Position numbers and translations under genes: made by a program. Positions 28,263 through 37,531 of a stretch of DNA of 64,000 nucleotides are shown here, in pieces. The notes beneath the pieces were generated by a model. That model ran no database searches. It was not told where the DNA came from and saw only the letters and a list, made by a program, of their open reading frames with translations. The first letter of the stretch is position 1, and each line of letters starts with the position of its first letter. The stretch is taken from assembly GCF_014268785.2 (NCBI RefSeq), contig NZ_JABWRD020000001.1:1873001-1937000 (forward strand). Reading direction: 5' to 3'. Source of the stretch: Pseudomonas shirazensis (lineage in GTDB: Bacteria > Pseudomonadota > Gammaproteobacteria > Pseudomonadales > Pseudomonadaceae).

Positions 28263-29794
28263 GCCTTGGCCTCCATTGTGCGCGCTGCGCGCGGCTTGAC
28301 CACCGCCGGTTTGGGGCACGCCACACGCCATGCCGCCAAGGCCAGGCCAATACCCAACACCAGGCCCGTGACCTCGACACCCAGGCGCAGGTGGTCGACG
28401 CCGCCGGCAAAGATACCCAGCACACCCAGACCACCGCACAGCACGGCGCAAAGTGCCAACTGCTCGACCCATGCCTGTTTGGCAGGGCGCACGCCGGCAT
28501 GCAGCAACGCCAGCAGCCACAGGCCAAAGAACGCCCGCACTTCCCAAGCCTCACGTTGCGCCAGCTCCGCTGGCAACAGTCGGCTGGCCCACAGTAAGCC
28601 GACACAGGCGACCATCAGGCCGCTGATAAAGCCGACGTTGCACACTTCAGCCACGCGATACCAACGTCGCGCCGCCGCATCGGCACGGCTGTCGGCAGGT
28701 GCATATTTGCGCCCACGCTTGACGCAGAACAGCACCAGCCCGCTGGCGATCATTGCGCAGCTGATCAAGCCGCAGATGAAGTACAGCCAGCGCATCGGGT
28801 AACCACCAAACTGCGCAAAATGCAGCCCGGCCATGACCCGCTGAGTCAGCGGCGCCGGGCGCAGTTCAGGGACGTCGCTGAGCAGCCTGCCGCTGACACC
28901 GTCGAACACCATTGCATTGCCTTTGGTCAGCGCGATGCGGTTACCCAGCACCGGCCGCACTTCGATCAGCGCCGCGGCGGTGTTCGGGTTACGAATGCCA
29001 ATGCTGCCAATTGGCCCGAGACGGGCTTCGGCCTGGGCCAGCAGCGGCGCCAGTTCGACCAGATCGGCGGGCGTCTTGGCCAGCCGTCGCGGTTGTTCCA
29101 CACGGGCATTGCCCTGGGCCTGGAAGTACGCCCGGCTGTCGCCCTCGAACACCGCGTCCACGCCTGCGGGGATGTAGATCATCATGAAAATCACCAGGCC
29201 GGTGTAGGTGATCATCAAGTGAAACGGCAGCAGCAACACCGCGCTGGCGTTGTGAAAGTCCAACCACGAGCGCTGGCCTTTGTCGGGGCGGAAGGTAAAG
29301 AACTCCTTGAAGATCTTCTTGTGAATGACGATGCCGCTGATCAACCCCGCAAGCATCACCAGCGCCAGCGCGCCGACCACGAAGATGCCCCAGTTGCGCG
29401 GCAGGTCGAGGGTGAAGTGGAAGCGGAAGAAGAAGTTGCCGCCGACGCTGTCACGTACGGCAAGCGGCTCGCCGCTGTTCGGGTCGAGCGGCACCACCAC
29501 GCCGTGGCGGCGATCGCCGGTGGAGACGCTCAAGCCCGGCGAGCGTTCGGTCGGCAAGCTGATACCCCAGTTGCCGGCGTTGGCTTGGTGCTGTTGCAGG
29601 TAACTGATCGCGCGCTTGGCGACATCGGCCTGGGACACTGTACTTGCCGGGATTTCTGGCTGCATCCAGTGGCTGAGCTCTTTGTCGAACACCGCCAGGG
29701 TGCCGGTGACAAAGATCGCGAACAGCAGCCAGCCAAAGATCAGCCCGGCCCAGGTGTGCAGCCAGGCCATCGATTGAGTGAAGGTGTTTTTCAT
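28259..29794 (-). CDS. PepSY-associated TM helix protein (iron-uptake, PiuB/FoxB-like)
   Basis: 511 aa. Starts KNTFTQSMAWLHTWAGLIFGW, the hallmark of the PepSY_TM family, with four main membrane helices and a large periplasmic region between. Members of this group are proposed inner-membrane reductases that free iron from ferric siderophores. Conserved HxW and several His residues in the helices could bind heme (inference). The ATG overlaps the DUF3649 stop (ATGA), and it is followed in the same way by DUF3325, giving a coupled operon behind the TonB receptor gene. Confidence 0.92.
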   Translation of the reverse strand: MKNTFTQSMAWLHTWAGLIFGWLLFAIFVTGTLAVFDKELSHWMQPEIPASTVSQADVAKRAISYLQQHQANAGNWGISLPTERSPGLSVSTGDRRHGVVVPLDPNSGEPLAVRDSVGGNFFFRFHFTLDLPRNWGIFVVGALALVMLAGLISGIVIHKKIFKEFFTFRPDKGQRSWLDFHNASAVLLLPFHLMITYTGLVIFMMIYIPAGVDAVFEGDSRAYFQAQGNARVEQPRRLAKTPADLVELAPLLAQAEARLGPIGSIGIRNPNTAAALIEVRPVLGNRIALTKGNAMVFDGVSGRLLSDVPELRPAPLTQRVMAGLHFAQFGGYPMRWLYFICGLISCAMIASGLVLFCVKRGRKYAPADSRADAAARRWYRVAEVCNVGFISGLMVACVGLLWASRLLPAELAQREAWEVRAFFGLWLLALLHAGVRPAKQAWVEQLALCAVLCGGLGVLGIFAGGVDHLRLGVEVTGLVLGIGLALAAWRVACPKPAVVKPRAARTMEAKA

Positions 29795-30078
29795 GCCAGC
29801 CACCGCAGCGCCTGCGGCCAGAAGCCAATCAACGCCAACGGCACCGCCAGCGCCAGTGGCGCCCAGGCGCGCAGCGCGTCACGGCTGGCGAAGGCCCAGA
29901 GAATCGCCAGGGTATAGAAGACGAACGCCGGCAGCGTGGCGACGATCACTGCGTCCGCCGGCGACAGCGGCAGGATCCGCGCCAGGCAGGCGGTGCTGGC
30001 ATAACTGAAGGCGTAGCCACCCAACAGGGCTGCGCCGCTGCGCGACAGAATGCGCAGCCAGGTTGGGGTTTCGCTCAT
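29791..30078 (-). CDS. DUF3649 domain membrane protein
   Basis: 95 aa with three hydrophobic segments (GAALLGGYAFSYASTACLA, PADAVIVATLPAFVFYTLAIL, WAPLALAVPLALIGFW). A small family almost always found between a TonB-dependent receptor and a PepSY protein. Coupled to the next gene by ATGA overlap and only 23 nt behind the receptor gene. Inner-membrane accessory of siderophore-iron import; mechanism unknown. Confidence 0.88.
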   Translation of the reverse strand: MSETPTWLRILSRSGAALLGGYAFSYASTACLARILPLSPADAVIVATLPAFVFYTLAILWAFASRDALRAWAPLALAVPLALIGFWPQALRWLA

Positions 30079-30101
30079 CAGAAGGTCCTTGTGCCGATCG
30101 A

Positions 30102-32342
30102 TCAGAACGAAATATTCAACGAGGCAAACACGGCGCGCCCAGGCTGGTTATAGGTGTTGGCGCCGGAACTGCTGGCGTTGCCGCCGCGCAGGATCTGCTT
30201 GTCGAAGACGTTGTTCACGCCCACGCGAACATCGTAGTTCTGGTTGAATTTGTAGCCGGTGCTGATATCCACCAGGCCGTAGGCTTCCACATCCTGCTGT
30301 GCTTCCAGGTCGTAGTCCTGCTGGGTGCGGTAGTTGTAGCTTGGCGATTTCTGCTTGCCGAAGTAGGTGCCGGCGAGCTGGAACGACAGCTTGTCGGTGG
30401 CGCGCCAGTCGAGGGTGGTATTGACCGTGTACTCGGGGATCACCGACAGCGGCTCGCCGGTTTCACGGTTGTCGTTGTCGAGCATCCAGGTCAGGTTGGT
30501 GTTCCAATCGAGCGTCGGGCTCAGCTCGATGAAGAAGTTGCCCTCGATGCCTTCGACCCGCGCTTCGCCGGCGTTTTCCCACTGGGTAACGCGACGGCCA
30601 CTGTTGATCGCATAGATCACGTCGGTGCCACCGATGATCTTGTTCTGGTAGTCGTTACGGAAGTACGTCGCACTGGTGCGCCAGGTGCCGCGGTCGTACT
30701 GCAGGCCGATTTCCTTGTTGACGCTGATTTCCGGCTTGAGGTCGCTGTTGCCCTGCAGGTAGCAGCCACCGGAGTTGGTCTGGCCGACGCTGCAACCGTT
30801 GCCGCGGCTGTACAGCAGGTAGTTGGAGTTGTACTGGTACAGGTTCGGCGTTTTGTAGGCACGGGCAATGCCGCCCTTGACGGTCAGCGCCTCGGTCAGC
30901 TTGTGCGACAGGTTCAGGCTTGGGCTGAGGTTGTCACCGAAGGCTTCGTGGTGATCCAGGCGCAGCCCGGGGGTGACGGTGGTGTCGCCGATGATGACGT
31001 TGTCTTCGACGAACAGCGCGTAGCTCTTGGCAGTCATCTTCGAGTTGCTGCGATCAAAGCCACTGATCGCATCGCCGCCGCTGCCGCTCGGGTCGAAGCT
31101 CTGCGGGCGGAACGAGCCCTGGTCGTTGAGACTCTCGTACAGGTATTCGCCGCCCAGGGTCAGCACGTGTTCGGTGCTGCCCATGGCGAACGGCAGGTTG
31201 ACCTCACTGGTCAGGCGCGTGTTGCGCAGCCGCGACATAGCCGCACCACTGTCGTTGATCGCGCCTTCCGGGCCACCGGCGAGGCCTTCGTTGAGGCGCC
31301 AATTGCGCACGTACTCGTAGGCCAGCACGGTCTTGCTGGTGCCCCAGCTGAAGTCGCCCAGGTGGGTCAGGTCGTAGGTGCTGCGCTGCATGATGTTGGT
31401 CTCCTTGCCGTACAGGCTGGAGATCAGATCAACGTTGCCGCCGCCGTTGCTGTTCATGGTGTCGCCGGCGTAGATGTTGCCTTGGCGGCTGTAACCGCTA
31501 CTCATCTCGAGGCGATGCTCGTCGTTGAGCTTCCAGCTCAGCAGGCCGTTGATGTCTTTGTTGCGCACCCCTTCGCGGCCGCCTACGAGGGCACTGTTGG
31601 CCGCGTCGGCATTGATGTCGAGGTCATCGGCATCGGTCTTGGCCAGGCCGCCGAACAGACGGAAGCCAAGGTTTTCGGTCAGGCCACCGCTGAGGTTGAA
31701 GTTGGTCCGCCGGCTCATGCCCTCGGCGCTGTCTTCCGGCAGCTGGGTGTAGACGTTGACGTTGCCCTTGAACTCATCGGTCGGACGCTTGGTAATGATG
31801 TTGACCACCCCACCCATGGCCCCGGAGCCGTAACGCGCCGCCGCCGGGCCCCGCAGGATCTCGATGCGCTCGACCGCTTCGGCCGGCACCCAGTTGGTCT
31901 CGCCGCGGGTATCGCGATCGCCGTTCCAGCCGTAGCGCACGGCGTTGCGCGCATTGGACGGCTTGCCGTCGATCAGGATCAGGGTGTTTTCCGGGCCCAT
32001 GCCACGCAGGTCGATCTGGCGGTTGTTGCCACGCGCGCCGCTGGCGCTGTTGCCGGTCAGATTGACCCCAGGCTCGCGGCGGATGATGTCGGACAGGTCA
32101 TTGGCGGGCGGGCGGCGCTTGATGTCTTCTTCGGTAATGATCGACGAACCGAGCGCCTGACGCGCCTCACGTTCGGCGGTAACCAGAGTGTCCTGGATGA
32201 TCAGTGCATTGCTGTCGAGCGGGACGTCCAGCACCTCGGCGTTTTGCTGCTCGTCGGCGTGAGCCGGCGCGACCAGCAGTGCTGGTGTGGCCAGGGCAAC
32301 AAAAGCCAGGGCCAGGCCATTGGGTGAGGTTCTGGATTGCAT
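30102..32342 (-). CDS. fepA: TonB-dependent ferric catecholate (enterobactin-type) receptor
   Basis: 746 aa outer-membrane receptor. Signal peptide (about 30 residues, ending in PAHA), then a plug domain (about 50-200) with DLSDIIRREPGVNLTGNS and RGMGPENTLILIDGKP, and a 22-strand barrel ending in the C-terminal Phe (SLNISF). The plug and early barrel resemble PfeA/FepA-type ferric enterobactin receptors most closely among those I know. A TonB box-like stretch (QDTLVTA, about residue 52) is present. The ATG at 32342 has AGGAG eight bases upstream. A Fur box lies about 110 nt upstream. First gene of a four-gene iron operon. Confidence 0.93.
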   Translation of the reverse strand: MQSRTSPNGLALAFVALATPALLVAPAHADEQQNAEVLDVPLDSNALIIQDTLVTAEREARQALGSSIITEEDIKRRPPANDLSDIIRREPGVNLTGNSASGARGNNRQIDLRGMGPENTLILIDGKPSNARNAVRYGWNGDRDTRGETNWVPAEAVERIEILRGPAAARYGSGAMGGVVNIITKRPTDEFKGNVNVYTQLPEDSAEGMSRRTNFNLSGGLTENLGFRLFGGLAKTDADDLDINADAANSALVGGREGVRNKDINGLLSWKLNDEHRLEMSSGYSRQGNIYAGDTMNSNGGGNVDLISSLYGKETNIMQRSTYDLTHLGDFSWGTSKTVLAYEYVRNWRLNEGLAGGPEGAINDSGAAMSRLRNTRLTSEVNLPFAMGSTEHVLTLGGEYLYESLNDQGSFRPQSFDPSGSGGDAISGFDRSNSKMTAKSYALFVEDNVIIGDTTVTPGLRLDHHEAFGDNLSPSLNLSHKLTEALTVKGGIARAYKTPNLYQYNSNYLLYSRGNGCSVGQTNSGGCYLQGNSDLKPEISVNKEIGLQYDRGTWRTSATYFRNDYQNKIIGGTDVIYAINSGRRVTQWENAGEARVEGIEGNFFIELSPTLDWNTNLTWMLDNDNRETGEPLSVIPEYTVNTTLDWRATDKLSFQLAGTYFGKQKSPSYNYRTQQDYDLEAQQDVEAYGLVDISTGYKFNQNYDVRVGVNNVFDKQILRGGNASSSGANTYNQPGRAVFASLNISF

Positions 32343-32448
32343 CGACACATCTCCTGATCATGGGCAAATGCCAACCCCGACCAGGAAACCGAAGAGCCCA
32401 CACCCTCCGGCCTCTCAAGCAGTACTTGGGGGGCCAATAGGGATGTGG

Positions 32449-32467
32449 AATATAATGATTCTCAAAT
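32449..32467 (-). promoter_or_regulatory. Fur box upstream of fepA
   Basis: Minus strand ATTTGAGAATCATTATATT, which matches the inner part of the Fur consensus (GATAATGATAATCATTATC, core GAGAATCATTAT). It is positioned about 110 nt upstream of the fepA start, as expected for iron-repressed transcription. Confidence 0.7.
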
Positions 32468-32565
32468 GACTTTAAATCTTATTTACGAAATTTACAGATT
32501 GGGTGGGGAACTTGAACATTTTGGGGCCGCGTAGTGCCCCCAAAATCTGTCAGACCACCAAAATG

Positions 32566-34518
32566 TCAGGACTTGAACCGCCCAACCAACCCATTCAACT
32601 CCTGTGACAGCTGCGACAACCGCCCGGAGTCAGCCTGCGCCGAACTGGCCAGGCCCTCGACCAGCTGCGCTTCGTCATAGATCTGCTGAATATGCCGGTT
32701 GATCTCTTCGGCAACGCTGTGCTGCTCCTCCGCCGCCGCGGAAATCTGCAGGTTCTGGTCGCGGATTTCGTTGACCGACAACTGAATCCCTTCAAAGCTG
32801 TCGCGCGCACTCTCGATCGACGACACGCTGGCCCGCGACAGATCCAGGCAGCTGTCCATCTTCTCCGAGACCTCTGCAGTCTTGCTGCCGAGGGTATTGA
32901 GCAGCAGGTCGATTTCGCCCGTGGAGTCAGCGGTACGCTTGGCCAGCGCGCGCACTTCATCAGCCACCACGGCAAAGCCGCGGCCCTGATCACCGGCGCG
33001 GGCAGCTTCGATCGCAGCGTTCAACGCCAGCAGGTTGGTCTGCTCGGCAATGGCGCGAATGGTGCCGAGGATCTGGTTGATGCTGCGACTGCCCTGCTCC
33101 AGCTCGACCATCGCCTGGGACGACTCGCTCAAGCGCATGCCGAGGCGGTTGACGTTGGCGGTGGTCTGCTCGATCTGTTGCTTGCCCTCAGCGACACGGC
33201 GGTGGCCGTTTTCGGCAGCATCGGCAGCGCTGCTGCACGAGCGCGCAACTTCGTTGGCGGTGGCGACCATCTCGTTGAATGCAGTGGACACCAGTTCGAC
33301 TGCTTCGCGCTGACGCCCGGCGGCTTCGTTCATGTTGCTCGCCACCTCGCTGTTGACCCGCGAAGCGTCCTCAAGATTGCTCGACGCAGCGCCGATGCGC
33401 TGGATCAGCTGGCGAATCGCCGCCAGGAACTTGTTGAACCAGCCGGCCAGCTCGGCGGTTTCATCCTTGCCCTGCACCTGCAGATCTCGGCGCAGGTCAC
33501 CCTCGCCTTCGGCGATCGACTGCAAGCCGGTGCTGACCTGGCCGATGGGCTTGACGATCAGCTTGGAGAACGCCGCCGCGATCACCGCAAACACCAGCGC
33601 CAGCAAGATGACGATGACTGCCGTGAGATAGCTCATGCGCGTGGCAGCAGCCATCACTTCCTGCTTCTCGATCAGGCCGACAAAGCGCCAGCCCAGGCCT
33701 GGCGAAGTCCATACGTTGGCCATGTAGTTGACGCCATCGATCTCGACTTCAGTCGAGCCCTGCGCGGTTGCTGCCAAATGCGCGTAAGGCTCGCCAAGGT
33801 CCTTGAGCTGCTTGAAACTGTGGCTGGCGTCGCGTGGGTCGACCAGCACCGTGCCGTCTTCGACCAGCATCACGTAACCGCTGTCGCCGAGCTTGATGCT
33901 CTTGATCAGCTCGGTGAGGTTTTTCAGCGAGACGCTGACGACGAACACACCCTTGGGCTTGCCGGCGTCATCGAGCAATGCCCGCGCAGTGCCGACCAGC
34001 GCCACATCATCCTTGTCGTAGTAATAGGCAGCGGTGCGCACGGTCTTGTTCGGGCTGGCCATGGCCGCCTTGTACCAAGGCCGCGTGCGCGGATCGTAGT
34101 TGGCAAGCTTGGGATCATCCGGCCATTTCGCGTAACTGCCGTCTTCCAGGCCGATGGACAGAATCGCCGCGGCCGGGTGAGTCGAACCATAGCGGGCGAA
34201 TTGATCAATGACCTGCTGCGCTGCTGCCGGCATTGGCTGGCTGGCGGCGTCGGTACTGGTGTACTGTTTTAAAGTACTTACTGAAGTGTATACAGGATCA
34301 GCGGACAGTTGATCGACGTTTTGTGTAGTAGCATCAAAGAACTGACGCATGTTGCCGTCTATCTGGCGGATTTCCCGTGTGCTGCCATCGACAAACTGTT
34401 CAAGTGCATCGGCGCGGATATTCAGCACCGATATAACCCCGACCACGCTGACTGGGATAAAGGCTACCGAGACGAAGGCAAGGATCAATTTGGTTTTTAT
34501 TTTCACTGTCACGACCAT
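32566..34518 (-). CDS. Methyl-accepting chemotaxis protein with dCache sensor (ligand unknown)
   Basis: 650 aa. TM1 about 10-32, dCache periplasmic domain, TM2 about 290-315, HAMP, then a signalling domain with [18 protein letters not shown] at the hairpin tip. The sensor has YDPRTRPWY as in amino acid receptors, but the strand where those carry the essential Asp reads [10 protein letters not shown], with Ser in its place. A different ligand from the first chemoreceptor is therefore likely. Cytoplasmic heptads are long, with no pentapeptide CheR-docking tail (ends RFKS). It has its own FliA-like promoter on the minus strand. Confidence 0.93.
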   Translation of the reverse strand: MVVTVKIKTKLILAFVSVAFIPVSVVGVISVLNIRADALEQFVDGSTREIRQIDGNMRQFFDATTQNVDQLSADPVYTSVSTLKQYTSTDAASQPMPAAAQQVIDQFARYGSTHPAAAILSIGLEDGSYAKWPDDPKLANYDPRTRPWYKAAMASPNKTVRTAAYYYDKDDVALVGTARALLDDAGKPKGVFVVSVSLKNLTELIKSIKLGDSGYVMLVEDGTVLVDPRDASHSFKQLKDLGEPYAHLAATAQGSTEVEIDGVNYMANVWTSPGLGWRFVGLIEKQEVMAAATRMSYLTAVIVILLALVFAVIAAAFSKLIVKPIGQVSTGLQSIAEGEGDLRRDLQVQGKDETAELAGWFNKFLAAIRQLIQRIGAASSNLEDASRVNSEVASNMNEAAGRQREAVELVSTAFNEMVATANEVARSCSSAADAAENGHRRVAEGKQQIEQTTANVNRLGMRLSESSQAMVELEQGSRSINQILGTIRAIAEQTNLLALNAAIEAARAGDQGRGFAVVADEVRALAKRTADSTGEIDLLLNTLGSKTAEVSEKMDSCLDLSRASVSSIESARDSFEGIQLSVNEIRDQNLQISAAAEEQHSVAEEINRHIQQIYDEAQLVEGLASSAQADSGRLSQLSQELNGLVGRFKS

Positions 34519-34580
34519 CCATGTAGGGCGGGGGCAAATGGCCGCTGCTGGGCAGTAGTGGCGACCTGCTACTCACACTG

Positions 34581-34608
34581 TTTCGGCCGCACGGATCTAT
34601 ATCTTTAG
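34581..34608 (-). promoter_or_regulatory. Sigma-28 promoter candidate for the second chemoreceptor
   Basis: Minus strand CTAAAG, a 15-bp spacer and GCCGAAA, similar to the flagellar sigma-factor pattern. It lies about 65-90 nt upstream of the start codon. Confidence 0.45.
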
Positions 34609-34724
34609 CCAATCTCCTGTACACAATTTAACTGTCGATTGTTGTTGATCCACTAGTCAACTTTACCGACGACCCCGGGCCGCTGGTCGCCGCCAGCTTG
34701 ACCGGATTAAACCGCAACTGTTTA

Positions 34725-34740
34725 CTGTATGCATATACAG
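34725..34740. promoter_or_regulatory. LexA box at the chromosomal umuC
   Basis: CTGTATGCATATACAG, a perfect CTGT-N8-ACAG palindrome. An in-frame ATG at 34729 lies inside it, which is why I place the true umuC start further downstream. Confidence 0.9.
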
Positions 34741-34755
34741 CTAAAGCAAGCCGGC

Positions 34756-36036
34756 ATGCCACCCTCCACCTCACCCGTATTCGCCCTGATTGACTGCAAC
34801 AGCTTCTACGCCAGCTGCGAACGGGTGTTCCGCCCCGACCTGGTACGCACGCCGATCGTGGTACTGAGCAACAACGACGGTTGCGTCATTGCCCGCAGCG
34901 CCGAGGCCAAGCAATGGGTAAAGATGGGCCAGCCGTACTTCCAGGTGCGGGATGTGCTACGCCGTCATGGCGTGGTCGCGTTCTCGTCCAACTACGCCTT
35001 GTACGGCGACATGAGCCAGCGGGTGATGACGGTGATCGAAGGTATGGTCCCAGCTTGCGAGGTGTACTCCATCGACGAAGCCTTCGCCGACCTCAGCGGC
35101 GTGCCAGGCGACCTTGAGCAACTGGGCCGGGACATCCGCGAGCGGGTGCTCAAGTACACCGGCATCCCGGTCGGGGTTGGCATCGCCGGCACCAAGACCC
35201 TGGCCAAGCTGGCCAATCACGCGGCCAAGCGCTGGACCGCGCAAACCGGCGGGGTCTACGACATGCGCGACCCGGTACGGCGCGACTGGGTGCTGAAAAA
35301 GTGCCAGGCCTCAGACGTCTGGGGTATCGGCCCGCGCATGGCGGCGCACCTGACCGCGCTGAACATCCGCAGCGCCTGGGACCTGGCCCAGGCCGACCCG
35401 TGGAGCCTGCGCAAGCAGTTCAGCGTGGTAGTTGAAAAAACCGCCCGCGAATTGTCCGGCACGCCCTGCCTGGAACTGCAGGCGCAGGAGCCGCCGCGCC
35501 AGGAAATCTGCTGCAGCCGCATGTTCGGCGAGCGGGTCAGCGAGTTGCAACCGATCAGGCAGGCGGTGGCGACCTACGTCATGCGCGCCACCCAGAAACT
35601 GCGCGCGCAACGCTCGCTGGCGCGCAAGCTGCGGGTGAGCATCCGCACCGGCATGTTCAACCCCGAAGAAGCCAAGTACGCCAGCGGCGTAGTGGTGCAA
35701 CTGCCCTACCCCACCGACGACGTACGGCTGCTTACGCGCATGGCGCTGGAGGCCGTAGACACGATCTTTCGTCTAGGCTTTCGCTACAGTAAGGCCGAGG
35801 TGTTGTTGATGGACCTGTGCCAACCGGGAGAGTTTTCAGATGACCTGTTCGCCCCCAGACAATCGCCGACTTGTGATCGCCTGATGCAGGTGATGGATGA
35901 CATAAACGGGCGCTGGGGCGCGGGCACCATGCGCGCGGCCAGTGTGCCAGCGGCACCGGATTGGGAGATGCGCCGAGAGTTGATGAGCCAGAGTTTCACC
36001 ACCCAATTCAATGCACTCTGGCGTGCCCGATCTTGA
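34756..36036 (+). CDS. umuC: Y-family DNA polymerase V catalytic subunit UmuC (RulB-like), chromosomal copy
   Basis: 426 aa. Polymerase motif ALIDCNSFYASCERVF (about residues 9-24) provides the first metal-binding Asp, and YSIDEAFADL (about 98-107) the Asp-Glu pair. NNDGCVIARS, the HhH region and the little-finger domain are intact, and the C-terminus ends in the DUF4113-like part. With UmuD' it performs error-prone translesion synthesis. The start at 34756 avoids the LexA box; a start at 34729 would place nine residues within the operator. Unlike normal umuDC operons it is transcribed alone, convergent with umuD (2-nt gap). Confidence 0.94.
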   Translation: MPPSTSPVFALIDCNSFYASCERVFRPDLVRTPIVVLSNNDGCVIARSAEAKQWVKMGQPYFQVRDVLRRHGVVAFSSNYALYGDMSQRVMTVIEGMVPACEVYSIDEAFADLSGVPGDLEQLGRDIRERVLKYTGIPVGVGIAGTKTLAKLANHAAKRWTAQTGGVYDMRDPVRRDWVLKKCQASDVWGIGPRMAAHLTALNIRSAWDLAQADPWSLRKQFSVVVEKTARELSGTPCLELQAQEPPRQEICCSRMFGERVSELQPIRQAVATYVMRATQKLRAQRSLARKLRVSIRTGMFNPEEAKYASGVVVQLPYPTDDVRLLTRMALEAVDTIFRLGFRYSKAEVLLMDLCQPGEFSDDLFAPRQSPTCDRLMQVMDDINGRWGAGTMRAASVPAAPDWEMRRELMSQSFTTQFNALWRARS

Positions 36037-36038
36037 AC

Positions 36039-36470
36039 TCAAGCCTTGGGATCGTGGCTGCGCACGCTGAAGGTGACCACGCCCCAGATCGCCAGCTCGT
36101 CGCCCTCGAGGATATACCGCGGGGCAAAGCGCGGGTTGTCCGAGCGCAGCACCACCTGCCGGCCGACCCTGTGCAGCCGCTTGCACAATGGCTCGCCATT
36201 GACGGCGGCGATCACCACATGGCCGTGCTGGGCTTCGATCGAGCGATCGACCAGCACCAGGTCGCCATCGAAGATGCCCGCGTCCTGCATGCTGTCGCCG
36301 TCTATTCTCACCAGGTACATATGCGGCGCGCGCAGGTTGAACAGCTCGTCCAGCGAGATCGGCTGCTCCATGTGGTCCGCCGCAGGCGAGGGAAAGCCTG
36401 CCGGCACGCTGAACAGATAGCGTGACAGCGCGCCTGCGCTGGCTGCGATGGGGCCAAGGATGGTAGTCAT
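36039..36470 (-). CDS. umuD: UmuD-type S24 self-cleaving protein (RulA-like), chromosomal copy
   Basis: 143 aa. The cleavage site is PAGFPSPAADH (Ala-Gly bond, about residues 24-25), the nucleophile Ser is in IDGDSMQDAG and the general-base Lys in PLCKRLH, so self-cleavage to UmuD' should occur upon RecA activation. It reads opposite to umuC, ending 2 nt from its stop, and has its own LexA box 22 nt upstream of the start. Antisense overlap of the two 3' ends is possible. Confidence 0.93.
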   Translation of the reverse strand: MTTILGPIAASAGALSRYLFSVPAGFPSPAADHMEQPISLDELFNLRAPHMYLVRIDGDSMQDAGIFDGDLVLVDRSIEAQHGHVVIAAVNGEPLCKRLHRVGRQVVLRSDNPRFAPRYILEGDELAIWGVVTFSVRSHDPKA

Positions 36471-36491
36471 GGGGCACGCCTTGCAATTAAA

Positions 36492-36507
36492 CTGTACGGA
36501 TATACAG
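36492..36507. promoter_or_regulatory. LexA box between chromosomal umuD and the SRAP gene
   Basis: CTGTACGGATATACAG, a perfect CTGT-N8-ACAG site in the 102-nt divergent region. It could repress both umuD (minus) and the SRAP gene (plus). Confidence 0.9.
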
Positions 36508-36572
36508 TTAATCGGGCGCCACGGCTTTGGTCAATTTCGGCGTAGGAAATTTCGACAAGTGGGAGACCTGCA

Positions 36573-37280
36573 ATGTGCGGACGCTTTGTTCAGTCGCAAG
36601 GCCTGGCCGATTATCTGCGCGAGCTGGACGCCGAGCAGGATGTCATCAGTGGCTACGACAACGTGCCGATCGACCGCTACAACGTCGCCCCGGGCAGCCG
36701 TGTACTGATCCTGCACAACGCCGCCGAAGGCCTGCGCATCGACCCGTGTCATTGGGGCTGGGCGCCGTTCTGGGCCACCGGCAAACGCCCAGCGCCGATC
36801 AATGCACGGGTCGAGACGGTGACTACCGGCAAGTTCTTTCAACCGCTGTGGCCGCAAGGCCGGGCACTGGTGATGGCCGATGGTTGGTATGAATGGGTGG
36901 TCGACCCGGCCGACCCCAAGCGCAAGCAGCCGTATTTCATCCGTTTGAAAAGCCAGGCGCCTATTTTCATGGCAGCGTTGGCGCAGGTGCAAGCCGGGCT
37001 TGAGCCGAACGAGGGCGATGGCTTCGTGATCATCACCGCGGCCAGTGATGAGGGCATGCTCGATATCCACGACCGCCGCCCGCTGGTGCTGGCGCCGGAA
37101 CAGGCACGTGCCTGGCTCGACCCGCAATTGCCCGCTGAGCAGGCTGAACGGCTGGCCCGTGAGCAGTGCTTGCCGGTGGCTGATTTCGAGTGGTTTGCGG
37201 TCAGCAAAGACGTAGGCAACATGCGCAATGAAGGTGCCCAGTTGCTGGTGCTGGAAACAGTGCAAGGAACGCTGTTCTAG
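36573..37280 (+). CDS. SOS response-associated peptidase (SRAP/HMCES, YedK-type), chromosomal copy
   Basis: 235 aa. MCGRFVQS exposes Cys2 after Met removal; Cys2 forms a thiazolidine with abasic sites in single-stranded DNA. Other active-site elements are visible: YNVAPGS, WGWAPFW, NARVETV, ADGWYEW and the catalytic His in DIHDRRPLVL. The protein shields abasic sites at replication forks. GGGAGA precedes the ATG. It faces umuD across a LexA box, so SOS induction is expected, consistent with its name. Confidence 0.92.
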   Translation: MCGRFVQSQGLADYLRELDAEQDVISGYDNVPIDRYNVAPGSRVLILHNAAEGLRIDPCHWGWAPFWATGKRPAPINARVETVTTGKFFQPLWPQGRALVMADGWYEWVVDPADPKRKQPYFIRLKSQAPIFMAALAQVQAGLEPNEGDGFVIITAASDEGMLDIHDRRPLVLAPEQARAWLDPQLPAEQAERLAREQCLPVADFEWFAVSKDVGNMRNEGAQLLVLETVQGTLF

Positions 37281-37321
37281 GCAGAAGGCAGCGGCTGGAC
37301 GCCGCTGCCTGCCTCCTCTGG

Positions 37322-37531
37322 TCAACCCTCCGCGAGGGCCTCACGCACCAGACCGTCCACGCCCTCGTCGGGATGTGCCTGCATCCACTCGACGATCTGT
37401 TTGCGCATCAGCGGGGTCCAGAAGCTGTGAATATGCTGGCGTACCCCCTGCACCGCCAGCGTCCGGTTGGGCTCGCTGTCAAAGTAATGGGCGATCTGGT
37501 TGGCCATTTTGACCAGACTGTCGACACTCAT
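37322..37531 (-). CDS. fdsD: NAD-dependent formate dehydrogenase delta subunit
   Basis: 69 aa, soluble, matching the short FdsD chain (MVNQIAHYF-like start, HIHSFWTPLMRKQI core). FdsD is a small subunit of the cytoplasmic molybdenum-type formate dehydrogenase complex. It overlaps the 3' end of fdsA by 4 nt and ends the operon. No fdsC gene lies between fdsA and fdsD, unlike in Cupriavidus. Confidence 0.92.
   Translation of the reverse strand: MSVDSLVKMANQIAHYFDSEPNRTLAVQGVRQHIHSFWTPLMRKQIVEWMQAHPDEGVDGLVREALAEG

Noticed and set aside
30063..32327. Long plus-strand frame opposite the fepA gene
   Set aside because: Mirror of the receptor gene; val/ala-rich antisense translation.
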